From: Actinomycetota bacterium
GTDB taxonomy: Bacteria > Actinomycetota > Actinomycetes > JACCUZ01
DNA length: 20,146 nucleotides
Direction: 5' to 3'
NCBI GenBank assembly: GCA_030841245.1
Contig: JAVEDG010000079.1
Span: 1-20,146, forward strand
Part shown: piece after piece, positions 7,429 to 15,283 of the stretch
How positions within the stretch are numbered: the stretch's first letter is position 1
Layout: every line of letters starts with the position of its first letter
Made by a program: the position numbers and the translations under genes
The notes under the pieces: model-generated
What the model was told of the DNA's origin: nothing
Seen by the model: only the letters and a program-made list of their open reading frames with translations
Databases searched by the model: none

Positions 7429-8691
7429 TTGTCCCACGCCCCGTCCGGGACCCCAGCCGCCAGTCCGTTCCGCCAGCCGCGAGCCGTCTGGGCGGTGGCG
7501 CTGGCCTGTGTCATATCCTTCATGGGGATCGGGCTGGTCGATCCGATCCTGCCGGCGCTGAAGTCCTCGCTGCATGCGAGCACCAGCCAGGTCTCGCTGC
7601 TGTTCACCAGCTACCTGGTCGTGACCGCCGTCATGATGCTGGTCACCAACGCGGTGAGCAGCCGGCTCGGGGCCAAGCGCACCCTGGTCATCGGCCTGGT
7701 GCTGATCGTCGTCTTCTCGTTGCTCGCGGGCGCGTCCGGCAGCATCGCGCAGATCGTCGGCTTCCGGGCCGGTTGGGGGCTGGGCAACGCGCTGTTCATC
7801 GCAACGTCGCTGGCCGTCATCATCGCGTCCGCCTCTGGTGGGTTCTCCGGCGCGATCATCCTCTACGAGACCGCACTCGGCTTCGGCATCGCGATCGGAC
7901 CGTTGCTCGGTGGAGTGCTCGGCGGCATCACCTGGCGGGCGCCCTTCTTCGGCGTCGCCGTACTGATGGCCATCGCGCTCGCCGCCACCATCGTGCTGGT
8001 CGAGCCGACCGCACCGCCGCCCGTCAAGTCGTCCGTCGTCGCGCCGTTGAAGGCGCTGCGCCACCGGGGACTGCTGACGCTGAGCCTGGTTGCGCTGCTC
8101 TACAACTGGGGCTTCTTCACGATGCTGGGCTACGCGCCGTACCCGATGGGGCTCACCGCCCACCAGCTCGGACTCGTCTTCTTCGGGTGGGGGCTGCTGG
8201 TCGCGCTGTTCGCCGTGCTGGGTGCGCCGCTGCTGCAGAACCGGTTGGGTACGGCGCGGGCGCTCTACAGCAACCTCGCGGTCTTCGCCGCCATCCTCGT
8301 GGTGATGGGTGTGTGGGTCGACTCGGTCACGGTGCTGATCGTGACCGTTGTCCTGGCCGGTGCCTGCATCGGGCTGAACAACACGCTGATGACCCAGGCG
8401 GTGATGACGATCTCGGAGATCGACCGTCCGGTCGCCTCGGCCGCGTACAGCTTCGTCCGCTTCATCGGCGGCGGCCTCGCGCCGTACGCCGCGGGGAAGA
8501 TCGCCGAGTCGCAGGGCTCGCACCTGCCGTTCTACATCGGCGCCGTCGCGGTGGTGCTCGCGATCCCGACCCTGGCCAGCGTGCACACGATGTTGGCCGT
8601 CGCCGAGGAGCGCCAGCGCGCGGACCACACCACACCGACGCTGGCCGACCCGGACGAGGCCGAGGAGTTCGCGGTCAACAACGCGACGTAA
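7429..8691 (+). CDS. MFS transporter, DHA1-type drug efflux protein
   Basis: A 420-residue inner-membrane protein with about 12 hydrophobic helices and a hydrophilic, acidic C-terminal tail (about 391-420). Helix 1 carries GLVDPILPAL with Asp38, typical of drug/H+ antiporters. The loop after helix 2 has SSRLGAKRTL (77-86), a version of MFS motif A. Helix 5 contains GFGIAIGPLLGGVLGG (151-166), the antiporter motif C. These features favour export of small hydrophobic compounds in exchange for protons. The substrate cannot be inferred. The start is TTG at 7429, with GGAG 6 nt upstream; no ATG or GTG gives a full first helix with a better site. It sits downstream of the marR gene and is probably repressed by it. 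A GNAT gene follows after 40 bp. Confidence 0.92.
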   Translation: MSHAPSGTPAASPFRQPRAVWAVALACVISFMGIGLVDPILPALKSSLHASTSQVSLLFTSYLVVTAVMMLVTNAVSSRLGAKRTLVIGLVLIVVFSLLAGASGSIAQIVGFRAGWGLGNALFIATSLAVIIASASGGFSGAIILYETALGFGIAIGPLLGGVLGGITWRAPFFGVAVLMAIALAATIVLVEPTAPPPVKSSVVAPLKALRHRGLLTLSLVALLYNWGFFTMLGYAPYPMGLTAHQLGLVFFGWGLLVALFAVLGAPLLQNRLGTARALYSNLAVFAAILVVMGVWVDSVTVLIVTVVLAGACIGLNNTLMTQAVMTISEIDRPVASAAYSFVRFIGGGLAPYAAGKIAESQGSHLPFYIGAVAVVLAIPTLASVHTMLAVAEERQRADHTTPTLADPDEAEEFAVNNAT

Positions 8692-8731
8692 CTCGGTGGC
8701 GGTCGTGGTCCCGGCTCGCGAGGATGCGCCA

Positions 8732-9265
8732 GTGGACCTGGACATCTCTCCGGAAACCGATCGCGACCACGACGAGATCAGGCGGGTCGTGCGCGCTGCG
8801 TTCGTCCACCAACCGGAGAGCGTCGCCGATCTGGTCGAGCTGATCCGCGCATCACCGCAGTACGTGCCCAACCTCGCCCTCGTCGCGCGGGTCGACGGGG
8901 CAATCGCCGGGCACGTGATGCTCAGCCACACCGACCTGGTCGAGGACGACGGCAGCCGTCGCGAGATCCTCACCCTCTCGCCGCTCGCGGTCGACCCGCC
9001 GCACCAGCGCCGCGGCGTTGGTTCTGCGTTGGTCCGGGCCGGGGTGGCCGCGGCGGACGCCATGGGCGAGCCGCTGGTCGTCCTCGAGGGGAGCCCGGCC
9101 TACTACCCGCGCTTCGGTTTCGTCGACTGCCGGACCATCAGTATCACGATCGACCTGCCTGACTGGTCGTCGCGCGACGCCGGGCAGGCGCTCCCGCTCA
9201 CGGCGTACGACGCGGCGCTGCGCGGCCGGGTGGAGTACCCGCCGGCGTTCGCCGCGGTCGACTAG
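8732..9265 (+). CDS. YhbS-like GNAT N-acetyltransferase
   Basis: A 177-residue single-domain GNAT enzyme, cytoplasmic and acetyl-CoA dependent. LSPLAVDPPHQRRGVGSALV (82-101) is motif A, with the QRRGVG pyrophosphate loop at 92-97. YYPRFGF (124-130) is the motif characteristic of the YhbS/COG3153 branch. The acceptor substrate is unknown. The GTG at 8732 was chosen because GAGGA lies 7 nt upstream; an earlier in-frame GTG at 8696 lacks such a site and is only 4 bp after the MFS stop. The 40-bp gap and same strand suggest possible co-transcription with the MFS pump. A detoxifying role would fit that context but is only inferred. Confidence 0.88.
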   Translation: MDLDISPETDRDHDEIRRVVRAAFVHQPESVADLVELIRASPQYVPNLALVARVDGAIAGHVMLSHTDLVEDDGSRREILTLSPLAVDPPHQRRGVGSALVRAGVAAADAMGEPLVVLEGSPAYYPRFGFVDCRTISITIDLPDWSSRDAGQALPLTAYDAALRGRVEYPPAFAAVD

Positions 9266-9292
9266 CGTTCTGCGGCAGCCGGCGGCGCCGGT

Positions 9293-9298
9293 CAGAAT
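9293..9298 (+). promoter_or_regulatory. Possible -10 box for leaderless MpaB-like gene
   Basis: CAGAAT lies 6 nt before the GTG at 9305, and no Shine-Dalgarno is present. This is the usual geometry of actinobacterial leaderless genes, in which the transcript begins at the start codon. The -35 is unclear. Confidence 0.4.
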
Positions 9299-9304
9299 GA
9301 ACGG

Positions 9305-10204
9305 GTGAACCTGGACCCGCGGACCCTCCTCCGGACGCCGCGCACGGCCGTACGGCGGCTGCTCACCGGTGACCCCGAGGGGGCCGCGCCGTGGGTGCGC
9401 TCCCTGGGTGAGCCGGGGGACGACGGCTGGTTCGGTCCTGGGTCGACGGTCTGGCGCGTGCACGCGGACGCGGCGACGCTGATCGGCGGCATCCGGGCGT
9501 TGCTGGTCCAGGCGATGCACCCGACGGTGCTGGCCGGGTTCGAGCAGCACTCCGACTACCGCGAGGACCCGGCGGCCCGGCTGCAGCGCACGGCCGCGTT
9601 CGTGACCGTTGCGACCTTCGGGACCGCCGAGCAGGCAGCTGCTGCCTGCGACGTGGTACGCCGCGTCCACCGGCCGGTGCGCGGCAGGACCTCCGACGGT
9701 GCGGACTACGACGCGTCCGACCCCGAGCTGCTGGGGTGGGTCCACCTCGCGCTGGTCGACTCGCTGGCCGAGTCGGTGCGGCGCTACGGCACCACGGCGT
9801 TCGACCTTGACGTCTACCTGGCCGAGACCGCGCGCATCGGCGACGAGCTCGGCGCGGCGAACGTGCCGCGCGACAGGGCCGGGCTGGCCGCGGCGTTCGA
9901 CCACTACCGGCCACAGCTGACGGCGAGCGCCGCCCTGGCGGACGCTCACGCGTTCCTGCTGTCTCCACCGCTGCCGCCGCTGATGCGCCCGCCCTACTCC
10001 GTGCTGGCCGCCGCGGCGGTCGCCTCGATCCCGGACGACCTTCGGGGCCTCGTCGCGGCGCGGCCGGTGCTGCCCGGCTTGCCCGCACGGGTCGCCGGAC
10101 GGGCTGCCGCGCTCGTCGTGGCCGGCATCCTCGGCAGGAGCCCCGCGGCGAGCGCCGCCGGTCACCGCACCGCGCGAGACGGGGGAGCCGTCCGGACCAC
10201 CTGA
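9305..10204 (+). CDS. Oxygenase MpaB / DUF2236 family protein
   Basis: A 299-residue, mostly helical protein matching the family that includes the fungal oxygenase MpaB and the rubber oxygenase Lcp. Features seen: TVWRVHADAATLIGGIRALLVQAMHPTVLAGFEQHSDY split over about 48-85, VATFGTAEQA (102-111), VRRVHRPVRG (118-127) and DPELLGWVHLALVDSL (139-154). Conserved His72, His122 and His147 are candidate metal or heme ligands from the family pattern. No signal peptide is visible, so it should be cytoplasmic, unlike secreted Lcp. The reaction is unknown for most bacterial members. The GTG at 9305 is preferred; the ATG at 9297 is out of frame and meets a stop at once. It converges on the quinone oxidoreductase gene with a 37-bp gap. 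The tail after about residue 280 is low in complexity. Confidence 0.85.
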   Translation: MNLDPRTLLRTPRTAVRRLLTGDPEGAAPWVRSLGEPGDDGWFGPGSTVWRVHADAATLIGGIRALLVQAMHPTVLAGFEQHSDYREDPAARLQRTAAFVTVATFGTAEQAAAACDVVRRVHRPVRGRTSDGADYDASDPELLGWVHLALVDSLAESVRRYGTTAFDLDVYLAETARIGDELGAANVPRDRAGLAAAFDHYRPQLTASAALADAHAFLLSPPLPPLMRPPYSVLAAAAVASIPDDLRGLVAARPVLPGLPARVAGRAAALVVAGILGRSPAASAAGHRTARDGGAVRTT

Positions 10205-10209
10205 CCCTG

Positions 10210-10239
10210 CTTGCCGCCCACTCGGGACGGTGTGGCAGG
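10210..10239. terminator. Hairpin between convergent genes
   Basis: CTTGCC (10210-10215) pairs with GGCAGG (10234-10239), including one G-U, and pairing extends weakly inward. It fills most of the 37-bp gap between two convergent stops, so it could serve both strands. There is no T-tract. Confidence 0.35.
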
Positions 10240-10241
10240 AC

Positions 10242-11225
10242 CTAGTCGGCCGTCGTCAGCAGGACCTTGCCGACGTGGGTGCTGGACTCGACGACGCGGT
10301 GCGCCTCTGCGGCCTCCGGCATCGGGAAGGTCCGCTCGATGACCGGGTTGATCGCGCCCTGCTCCACCAGCGGCCAGACGTTCTCGCGCACCGAGGCGAC
10401 GATCGCCGCCTTCTCGTGTGCCGGACGACCGCGCAACGTCGTGGCGAGGACCGCGGCTCGCTTGCGCATGAGCAAGCCGAGATCGAGTTCAGCCTTGGTC
10501 CCGCCCTGCATGCCGATAACGACCAGCCGACCGTTGCTGGCCAGGGACTCGATGTTGCGCGCGAGGTACTTCGCCGCCATGTTGTCCAGGATCACGTCGA
10601 CGCCGTCGCCGTCCGTCGCGTCCTTGACCTCAGCGACGAAATCCTGCTCGCGGTAGTTCACGCCGACGTCGGCGCCGAGCGCTCGGCACCGGTCCAGCTT
10701 GCCTTCGCTGCCGGCGGTGACGATCACTCGGGCACCCAGGTTCTTGGCCAGCTGGATCGCCATGGTGCCGACCCCCGACGAGCCGCCGTGGACGAGCAAC
10801 GTCTCGTCCGGGCGCAGGCCGGCCAGCATGAACAGGTTCGACCACACCGTGCAGACGACCTCGGGCAGGGCGGCCGCGTCGACCAGGGACAGGCGGCTCG
10901 GCGCCGGCAGCAGCTGGCCGACCGGGACCGCGAGCGCCTCGGCGTACGCGCCGCCGTTGACCAGCCCGCAGACCGCGTCGCCGACCGTCCAGCCGTCGAC
11001 GCCGGCCCCCAGCGCACGCACCGTCCCCGAGAACTCCAGGCCCGGGTACGGCGGCGTGCCGGGCGGCGGGTCGTAGTGGCCCTCGCGCTGGAGCAGGTCC
11101 GCCCGGTTCACCGCGCTCGCGGCCACGGCCACCAGGACCTCACCGTCGCGGACCTGCGGGTCGGGCACGTCGGACCAGGTGAGGACCTCCGGGCCTCCCG
11201 GCTTGCTGATCGTGACCGCCTTCAT
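10242..11225 (-). CDS. NAD(P)H:quinone oxidoreductase (zinc-independent MDR family)
   Basis: A 327-residue cytoplasmic enzyme of the medium-chain reductase superfamily, like QOR and PIG3. The N-terminal GroES-like domain includes GEVLVAVAASAVNRADLLQ-type sequence at 28-46 and PGLEFSGTV at 61-69. The Rossmann domain has HGGSSGVG (146-153) for the dinucleotide phosphates and AGSEGKLDRC (171-180) at the adenosine-ribose site, where Ser and Lys favour NADPH. GVNYREQDF and GVDVILDNM follow in the usual order. The structural and catalytic zinc ligands are absent, as expected for QOR-type members, so it probably reduces quinones or enones one electron pair at a time. The ATG at 11225 has no Shine-Dalgarno. 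It is convergent with the MpaB-like gene and divergent from the conservon. Confidence 0.93.
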   Translation of the reverse strand: MKAVTISKPGGPEVLTWSDVPDPQVRDGEVLVAVAASAVNRADLLQREGHYDPPPGTPPYPGLEFSGTVRALGAGVDGWTVGDAVCGLVNGGAYAEALAVPVGQLLPAPSRLSLVDAAALPEVVCTVWSNLFMLAGLRPDETLLVHGGSSGVGTMAIQLAKNLGARVIVTAGSEGKLDRCRALGADVGVNYREQDFVAEVKDATDGDGVDVILDNMAAKYLARNIESLASNGRLVVIGMQGGTKAELDLGLLMRKRAAVLATTLRGRPAHEKAAIVASVRENVWPLVEQGAINPVIERTFPMPEAAEAHRVVESSTHVGKVLLTTAD

Positions 11226-11233
11226 GGTCGACA

Positions 11234-11239
11234 ACCCTA
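11234..11239 (-). promoter_or_regulatory. Possible -10 box for leaderless oxidoreductase gene
   Basis: On the minus strand TAGGGT lies 8 nt before the ATG at 11225. With no Shine-Dalgarno in between, this suggests transcription begins at or next to the start codon. The sequence alone does not prove it. Confidence 0.4.
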
Positions 11240-11382
11240 AGAACCGGCCCGGGACCGAGCAGCGTCGGCCCCGCCGATCGTTGGGCCACCGGAGGGGCCA
11301 TCTCTCAAGGAACGGCAAAGATCGGCCGAATCAAGGCGCGAGTGCCCCTCATCATCCGCGCCGACCCCTCGGGATGGTCTCC

Positions 11383-14300
11383 ATGCTCCGTGACGCCGGA
11401 GTCCGCACCAAGCTGCTCGCTGTCCTCGCCATCCCCACGCTCCTGCTCGTCGTGGTCACCTCCGTGCTGGTCGGCGGCCAGGTCTCGAGCGCGCGCAAGG
11501 CCGGGCAGGTCAAGGGGCTCACCGACGTCGCCGTCCAGGTCAACCGGGTCGTCCACACACTTCAGGAGGAGCGCAGCTCGTCGCTCAGCTACCTGCGCGA
11601 CCCGTCGGTCGGCTCGTTGCGCCGGGTCAAGGCCGAGCGTGGCTACGTCGACGTCCAGCTCCGGGACCTCGGCACGACGCTGGCGGGTACGTCGGTCGGC
11701 TCGCTGCCTCGCGACGTACGCCGGGTGGTCGAGCGCCTCACCGCGGCTCATGCCGAGCTCGCGGCAGCCCGCCACACGATCCAGGCCCGAGCGTGGTCCC
11801 CCTCGGACGCCGACTCCTTCTACAGCCGGGTTATCGCGACCGACCTGGCGCTGCCCGCCGCTGTGGCGGAGCTGGCAGACCAGTCGCTCGCGCAGCAGCT
11901 GCGTGGCTACGGCAGCCTGTCGCAGACGATCGAGGCGGTCGCAGCCGAGCGCGACCTCGTCGAGCAGGCCTACCTCGACGGCTACCTCACCACCCCGGCG
12001 TACGCCCACATCAGCGCCCTGGCGGCGCAGCAGGACCGCTCGTTGGCCGACTTCCGGGCGCTCGCACCGCGGTCCGCGTCACAAGCACTGACCAAGCGGT
12101 TGCGCGGCCCGGCCGAGGCGCGGGTGAACGCGCTCGAGGCGGGTGTCGCCAAGCTGCTGCGCCCGCACGACCCGGACTTCGGCTCGGCGGTCGAATGGGT
12201 GTCGGTCGCCAACTCCCGGCTCACGACCATGCAGTCGGCCGAGCTCGGGCTGGTCACCGACGTGTCCAACCAGGCCGCCGCGACACAGTCCAACGAGCGC
12301 CGCAAGGCACTGATCACCAGTGGCGGCGCGGCGTTCGGCCTCGGGCTCGCACTGTTCCTCGCAGTCGTGCTGTCGCGCCGGATCAGCCGGCCACTGCGCC
12401 GGCTCACCGCGGCCGCCGGCGAGATCGGCGACCAGCTGCCGCTGATGGTCGAGCGGATGCAGACACCCGGAGAGGGCCCGGGCGTCGAGATCGAGTCGAT
12501 CAGGGTCGAGTCCAGCGACGAGATCGGTCAGCTGGCGACGGCGTTCAACACGGTCAACGAGGTGACGATCCGGGTCGCCGGCGAGCAGGCGGCGTTGCGC
12601 GCCAGCATCGCCGAGATGTTCGTGAACGTCGCGCGCCGCAACCAGGTCCTCCTCGGCCGCCAGCTCCAGCAGCTGGACACCATGGAGGCACGCGAAGAGG
12701 ACCCGGACGTCCTCGACAGCCTCTTCAAGCTCGACCACCTCGCGACCCGCATGCGTCGCAACGCCGAGAGCCTGCTCGTCCTCGCCGGCATCGACTCGAC
12801 CCGCCGCCTCCGCCGCGCACAACCCATCTCCGACGTGATCCGGATGGCAGTCGGCGAGATCGAGTCCTTCGACCGCATCGACCTGTCCATGACCGAGGAC
12901 CCCGAGGTCTCCGGGCGCGTTGCGCTCGCGACCGCGCACCTGCTCGCAGAGCTGCTCGAGAACGCCGCGCACTTCTCCAACCCGGACACCCGTGTCGTCG
13001 TCGCGGCCGCCGTCCACGAGACCGGCGTGGACCTCACCATCACCGACTACGGGCTCGGGATGAGCGCGGTGGAGATCGAGACCGCGAACGAGCGCATCGC
13101 CAACCCGCCCGTCACCGAGATCGCGGCGGCACAGCGGCTCGGCCACTACGTCGTCGGCCGGCTCGCCGCGCGCCTCGGCGCCACAGTCGTGCTTCGCCGC
13201 GGTCGGATGGCGGGCACGGTTGTGTCCGTGGGTCTGCCGGCGGCGCTCTTCGAGGGCATGAGCGTGACCGACAGCACGCCTGAGCAGGTCCCGGTCGCTG
13301 CCGACGATCCCGCGGAGGAAGTCGCTGGTGCACCCGTGCCGGACGTCAGCGAGGACGCCCCTGTCGGTGACGCTGCTGTCGAGGACGCGTACGTCGAGGC
13401 AGCCGGCGACCAGCCGGTGCTCGACGAGGCAGTCGACGACGCGGTGGTCGACGAGCCGCTGGCCGACGACGCTGTTGTCGATCCGGTTGAGGACACGGCC
13501 GACGTGACCGAACCGCGACGCGGCGCTCGGCGTTGGTTCTCCCGTCGCCGCACCGTGCCCACCGTGGTGTTCGAGCCGAGCGACGCCGACCACGCCGAGC
13601 CCGTCGTGGCTGACCCGGTCGCCGAACCGGTGGCCGTCGACGATGGCGAGTCCCTCGACCGAGATGGCGCCGCGGCCGACGAGCCGGTGGCCGCTCCGAT
13701 CCACGCCGAGCACGATGCGCCCGTCGAGCAGGTTGAGACCGGCGAGACCGACGAGACCGGCGAGACCGGCGAGCCGGCCGAGCCGGTCGCACCACAGGTG
13801 GCCGAGACCGCGCCGGCCCCGGCGTACGTGTTCGCTGCCGCGGTCGACATCCTGCCGGGCCGCGCGCTCAACACACCGCCCCCGCGGACCGCCGCGGCGC
13901 CCGCACCGCCCACGGTCGCACCGCTCCCTGCGGCGCCGTCCCCCGTGCCGGTCGCCGGACCCGTCGCGCCTGCGGCCGCACCGGTTGCGGCATCCGCCGC
14001 CCCTGCAGCGCAGCCCCCCGCACCGTTGCCGCCCTCCCCAAACGTCTCGCCGGCACCGCTGGCTGCCGCGCAGCTCGAGCCGGACCGGGTCCCACTCCAG
14101 CCAGGGCCCGGTGCACGCCTGACCGAGGACGCGAGGACCGCCCAGCTGCAGTCGGACGCACTCTCCGAGCTACGTGGGATCTACGAGCCGGTCTTCGTTC
14201 CGGTCGCCGAGGCGGCCGCCGAGCGGCCGAGCGGTGGCCTGACCCGGCGCAGTCCCAAGGCGCCCGACGAGCTGGCAGCGGAACCGGAGGCCACTCCGGT

Positions 14301-14412
14301 GCCGGTACGCCGCCGCAGCGCGTCAGAGGTCCGGGGCATGCTCGCCGGCTTCCGGGCCGGCGTCGAACGGGGACGCAGCACCGACACCGACGAGCACGAC
14401 ACCACGAGCTGA
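11383..14412 (+). CDS. cvnA: Conservon sensor CvnA: NIT-HAMP histidine-kinase-like membrane protein
   Basis: A 1009-residue membrane sensor. TM1 is at about 11-31. An extracytoplasmic NIT-type helical domain follows (about 48-300, with VQVNRVVHTLQEERSSSLSY near its start), then TM2 (about 310-330) and a HAMP region starting SRRISRPLRRL. The family DHp-like segment is NVARRNQVLLGRQLQQLDTMEAREEDPD, then FKLDHLATRMRRNAESLLVLAG, with His452 a possible phosphoacceptor. The ATPase domain has N-box ELLENAAHFSNP (523-534), DYGLGM (555-560) and a G2-like GHYVVGRLAARLG (587-599). Residues 630-920 are an acidic and then Pro/Ala-rich disordered tail. A conserved end follows (LSELRGIYEPVFVPV, then TRRSPKAP, then ASEVRGMLAGFRAGVERGR). 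In Streptomyces conservons, CvnA acts with CvnB-D like a G-protein-coupled receptor complex. The ATG at 11383 has GGGATGG upstream; ATG 11374 is possible. Confidence 0.93.
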   Translation: MLRDAGVRTKLLAVLAIPTLLLVVVTSVLVGGQVSSARKAGQVKGLTDVAVQVNRVVHTLQEERSSSLSYLRDPSVGSLRRVKAERGYVDVQLRDLGTTLAGTSVGSLPRDVRRVVERLTAAHAELAAARHTIQARAWSPSDADSFYSRVIATDLALPAAVAELADQSLAQQLRGYGSLSQTIEAVAAERDLVEQAYLDGYLTTPAYAHISALAAQQDRSLADFRALAPRSASQALTKRLRGPAEARVNALEAGVAKLLRPHDPDFGSAVEWVSVANSRLTTMQSAELGLVTDVSNQAAATQSNERRKALITSGGAAFGLGLALFLAVVLSRRISRPLRRLTAAAGEIGDQLPLMVERMQTPGEGPGVEIESIRVESSDEIGQLATAFNTVNEVTIRVAGEQAALRASIAEMFVNVARRNQVLLGRQLQQLDTMEAREEDPDVLDSLFKLDHLATRMRRNAESLLVLAGIDSTRRLRRAQPISDVIRMAVGEIESFDRIDLSMTEDPEVSGRVALATAHLLAELLENAAHFSNPDTRVVVAAAVHETGVDLTITDYGLGMSAVEIETANERIANPPVTEIAAAQRLGHYVVGRLAARLGATVVLRRGRMAGTVVSVGLPAALFEGMSVTDSTPEQVPVAADDPAEEVAGAPVPDVSEDAPVGDAAVEDAYVEAAGDQPVLDEAVDDAVVDEPLADDAVVDPVEDTADVTEPRRGARRWFSRRRTVPTVVFEPSDADHAEPVVADPVAEPVAVDDGESLDRDGAAADEPVAAPIHAEHDAPVEQVETGETDETGETGEPAEPVAPQVAETAPAPAYVFAAAVDILPGRALNTPPPRTAAAPAPPTVAPLPAAPSPVPVAGPVAPAAAPVAASAAPAAQPPAPLPPSPNVSPAPLAAAQLEPDRVPLQPGPGARLTEDARTAQLQSDALSELRGIYEPVFVPVAEAAAERPSGGLTRRSPKAPDELAAEPEATPVPVRRRSASEVRGMLAGFRAGVERGRSTDTDEHDTTS
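13735..13788 (+). repeat. 9-bp tandem repeat inside cvnA
   Basis: Six 9-bp units in frame: GAGACCGGC, GAGACCGAC, GAGACCGGC twice, then GAGCCGGCC and GAGCCGGTC. They encode ETG-ETD-ETG-ETG-EPA-EPV in the disordered tail (residues 785-802). The copy number probably varies between strains by slippage. Confidence 0.85.
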
Positions 14413-14428
14413 CCCGGAGGACGAGACC

Positions 14429-14875
14429 GTGACAACTCTGAGCACCGAGGCAGCGAACTTCAGCTGGCTGCTCGGCAACTTCGTCAAGAGCGTGCCCGGA
14501 GTGAGGCACACCCTGGTGGTGTCCGCCGACGGCCTGCTCATGGCGATGTCCGACGAGCTCGATCGCACCCAGGGCGACCAGCTCGCCGCGATCGTCTCGG
14601 GCCTGGCCAGCCTGACCCGTGGGGCGGCCCGCCAGCTCGACGCCGGCGAGGTGCGCCAGGCCGTTGTCGAGATGGACGACCTGTTCCTCTTCACGACGAG
14701 CATCAGCGACGGTTCCGTGCTGGCCGTGGCGGCCGACGCTGCCTGCGACGTCGGGATGGTCGGCTACGAGATGACACTGCTGGTCAGCCGGGCGGAGACG
14801 ACGATGACGCCCGCGCTGGTCACCGAGATGCGTTCGCGCCTGCCTGTCGGCGGTGCCTCGCGACACGGCGGGTAG
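14429..14875 (+). CDS. cvnB: Conservon protein CvnB, roadblock/LC7 domain
   Basis: A 148-residue cytoplasmic protein consisting of one roadblock/LC7 fold. It shows FSWLLGNFVKSVPGVRHTLVVSADGLLMAMS (first helix and hairpin), DQLAAIVSGLASLTRGAAR (second helix) and VLAVAADAACDVGMVGYEMTLLV (last strand and helix). In bacteria such proteins bind small Ras-like GTPases and modulate their cycle, as MglB does for MglA. In the conservon, CvnB interacts with CvnA and CvnD in published Streptomyces work. The GTG start at 14429 has GGAGG 8 nt upstream. It begins 16 bp after cvnA and ends 6 bp before cvnC, so the operon is continuous. The C terminus is a short flexible tail. Confidence 0.95.
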   Translation: MTTLSTEAANFSWLLGNFVKSVPGVRHTLVVSADGLLMAMSDELDRTQGDQLAAIVSGLASLTRGAARQLDAGEVRQAVVEMDDLFLFTTSISDGSVLAVAADAACDVGMVGYEMTLLVSRAETTMTPALVTEMRSRLPVGGASRHGG

Positions 14876-14881
14876 GCGACG

Positions 14882-15283
14882 ATGGCAGACGACGCGGCCG
14901 AACGCCGAGACGGTAGGCCGGAGGCGACGGCGTACGACGAGATCGAGGAGTCGCGCGCTGTCCGGCCGTACACGATGACCCGAGGGCGGACCCGCCCCGG
15001 GCACATCGACCTGCCGCTCGAGGCGTTGGTCCGCGCGGTGTCCACGGACGCCGTCGGGTCCGCGACGTCCGAGCGGCGCCGGATTCTCGAGCTCAGCACG
15101 GCGACCGTCCAGTCGGTCGCCGAGCTGTCCGCACATCTCCGCCTGCCCCTCGGGGTGGTGCGGGTCCTCGTCGGCGACCTCGCCGAGGAAGGTCTCGTCG
15201 TGGTGCACACCCAGAAAGACCAGACCCCCCAGTCCAACCTCAAGGTCCTGGAGAGTGTTCTCAATGGCATTTCCTCACTCTGA
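14882..15283 (+). CDS. cvnC: Conservon protein CvnC, DUF742 family
   Basis: A 133-residue protein with the DUF742 signature. A polar N terminus precedes AVRPYTMTRGRTRP (about 26-39), the conserved RPY-x-x-T-x-GRT motif. A winged-helix-like region follows (RRILELSTATVQSVAELSAHLRLPLGVVRVLVGDLAEEGLV split over about 65-105) and the family-typical end KVLESVLNGISSL. DUF742 proteins lie between the roadblock and GTPase genes in conservons. Their biochemical role is unclear; a structural or DNA-binding-like scaffold role has been proposed from the fold. The start at 14882 follows cvnB by 6 bp and has a weak GTAGG upstream. Its last 20 bp overlap the start of cvnD, so the two are probably translationally coupled. 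Confidence 0.95.
   Translation: MADDAAERRDGRPEATAYDEIEESRAVRPYTMTRGRTRPGHIDLPLEALVRAVSTDAVGSATSERRRILELSTATVQSVAELSAHLRLPLGVVRVLVGDLAEEGLVVVHTQKDQTPQSNLKVLESVLNGISSL

Noticed and set aside
6895..9063. Long open frame of 722 codons on the minus strand opposite marR, the MFS gene and the GNAT gene
   Set aside because: It is rich in Arg, Gly, Asp and His with no recognisable domain, and it mirrors codons of three well-identified plus-strand genes. It is a GC-bias shadow.
11226..11382. Search for a cvnA promoter in the divergent region
   Set aside because: TTGGGC at 11281 has no partner -10 at the right distance. TCGGCCGA at 11322-11329 is a short palindrome likely by chance at this GC content. 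Nothing is firm enough to list.
12079..13713. 544-codon minus-strand open frame opposite cvnA
   Set aside because: No motifs, and it covers the kinase-like domain of cvnA, whose family motifs are unambiguous.
13735..13788. Short regular repeats considered as a CRISPR array
   Set aside because: Units are 9 bp with no spacers and lie in frame within cvnA.
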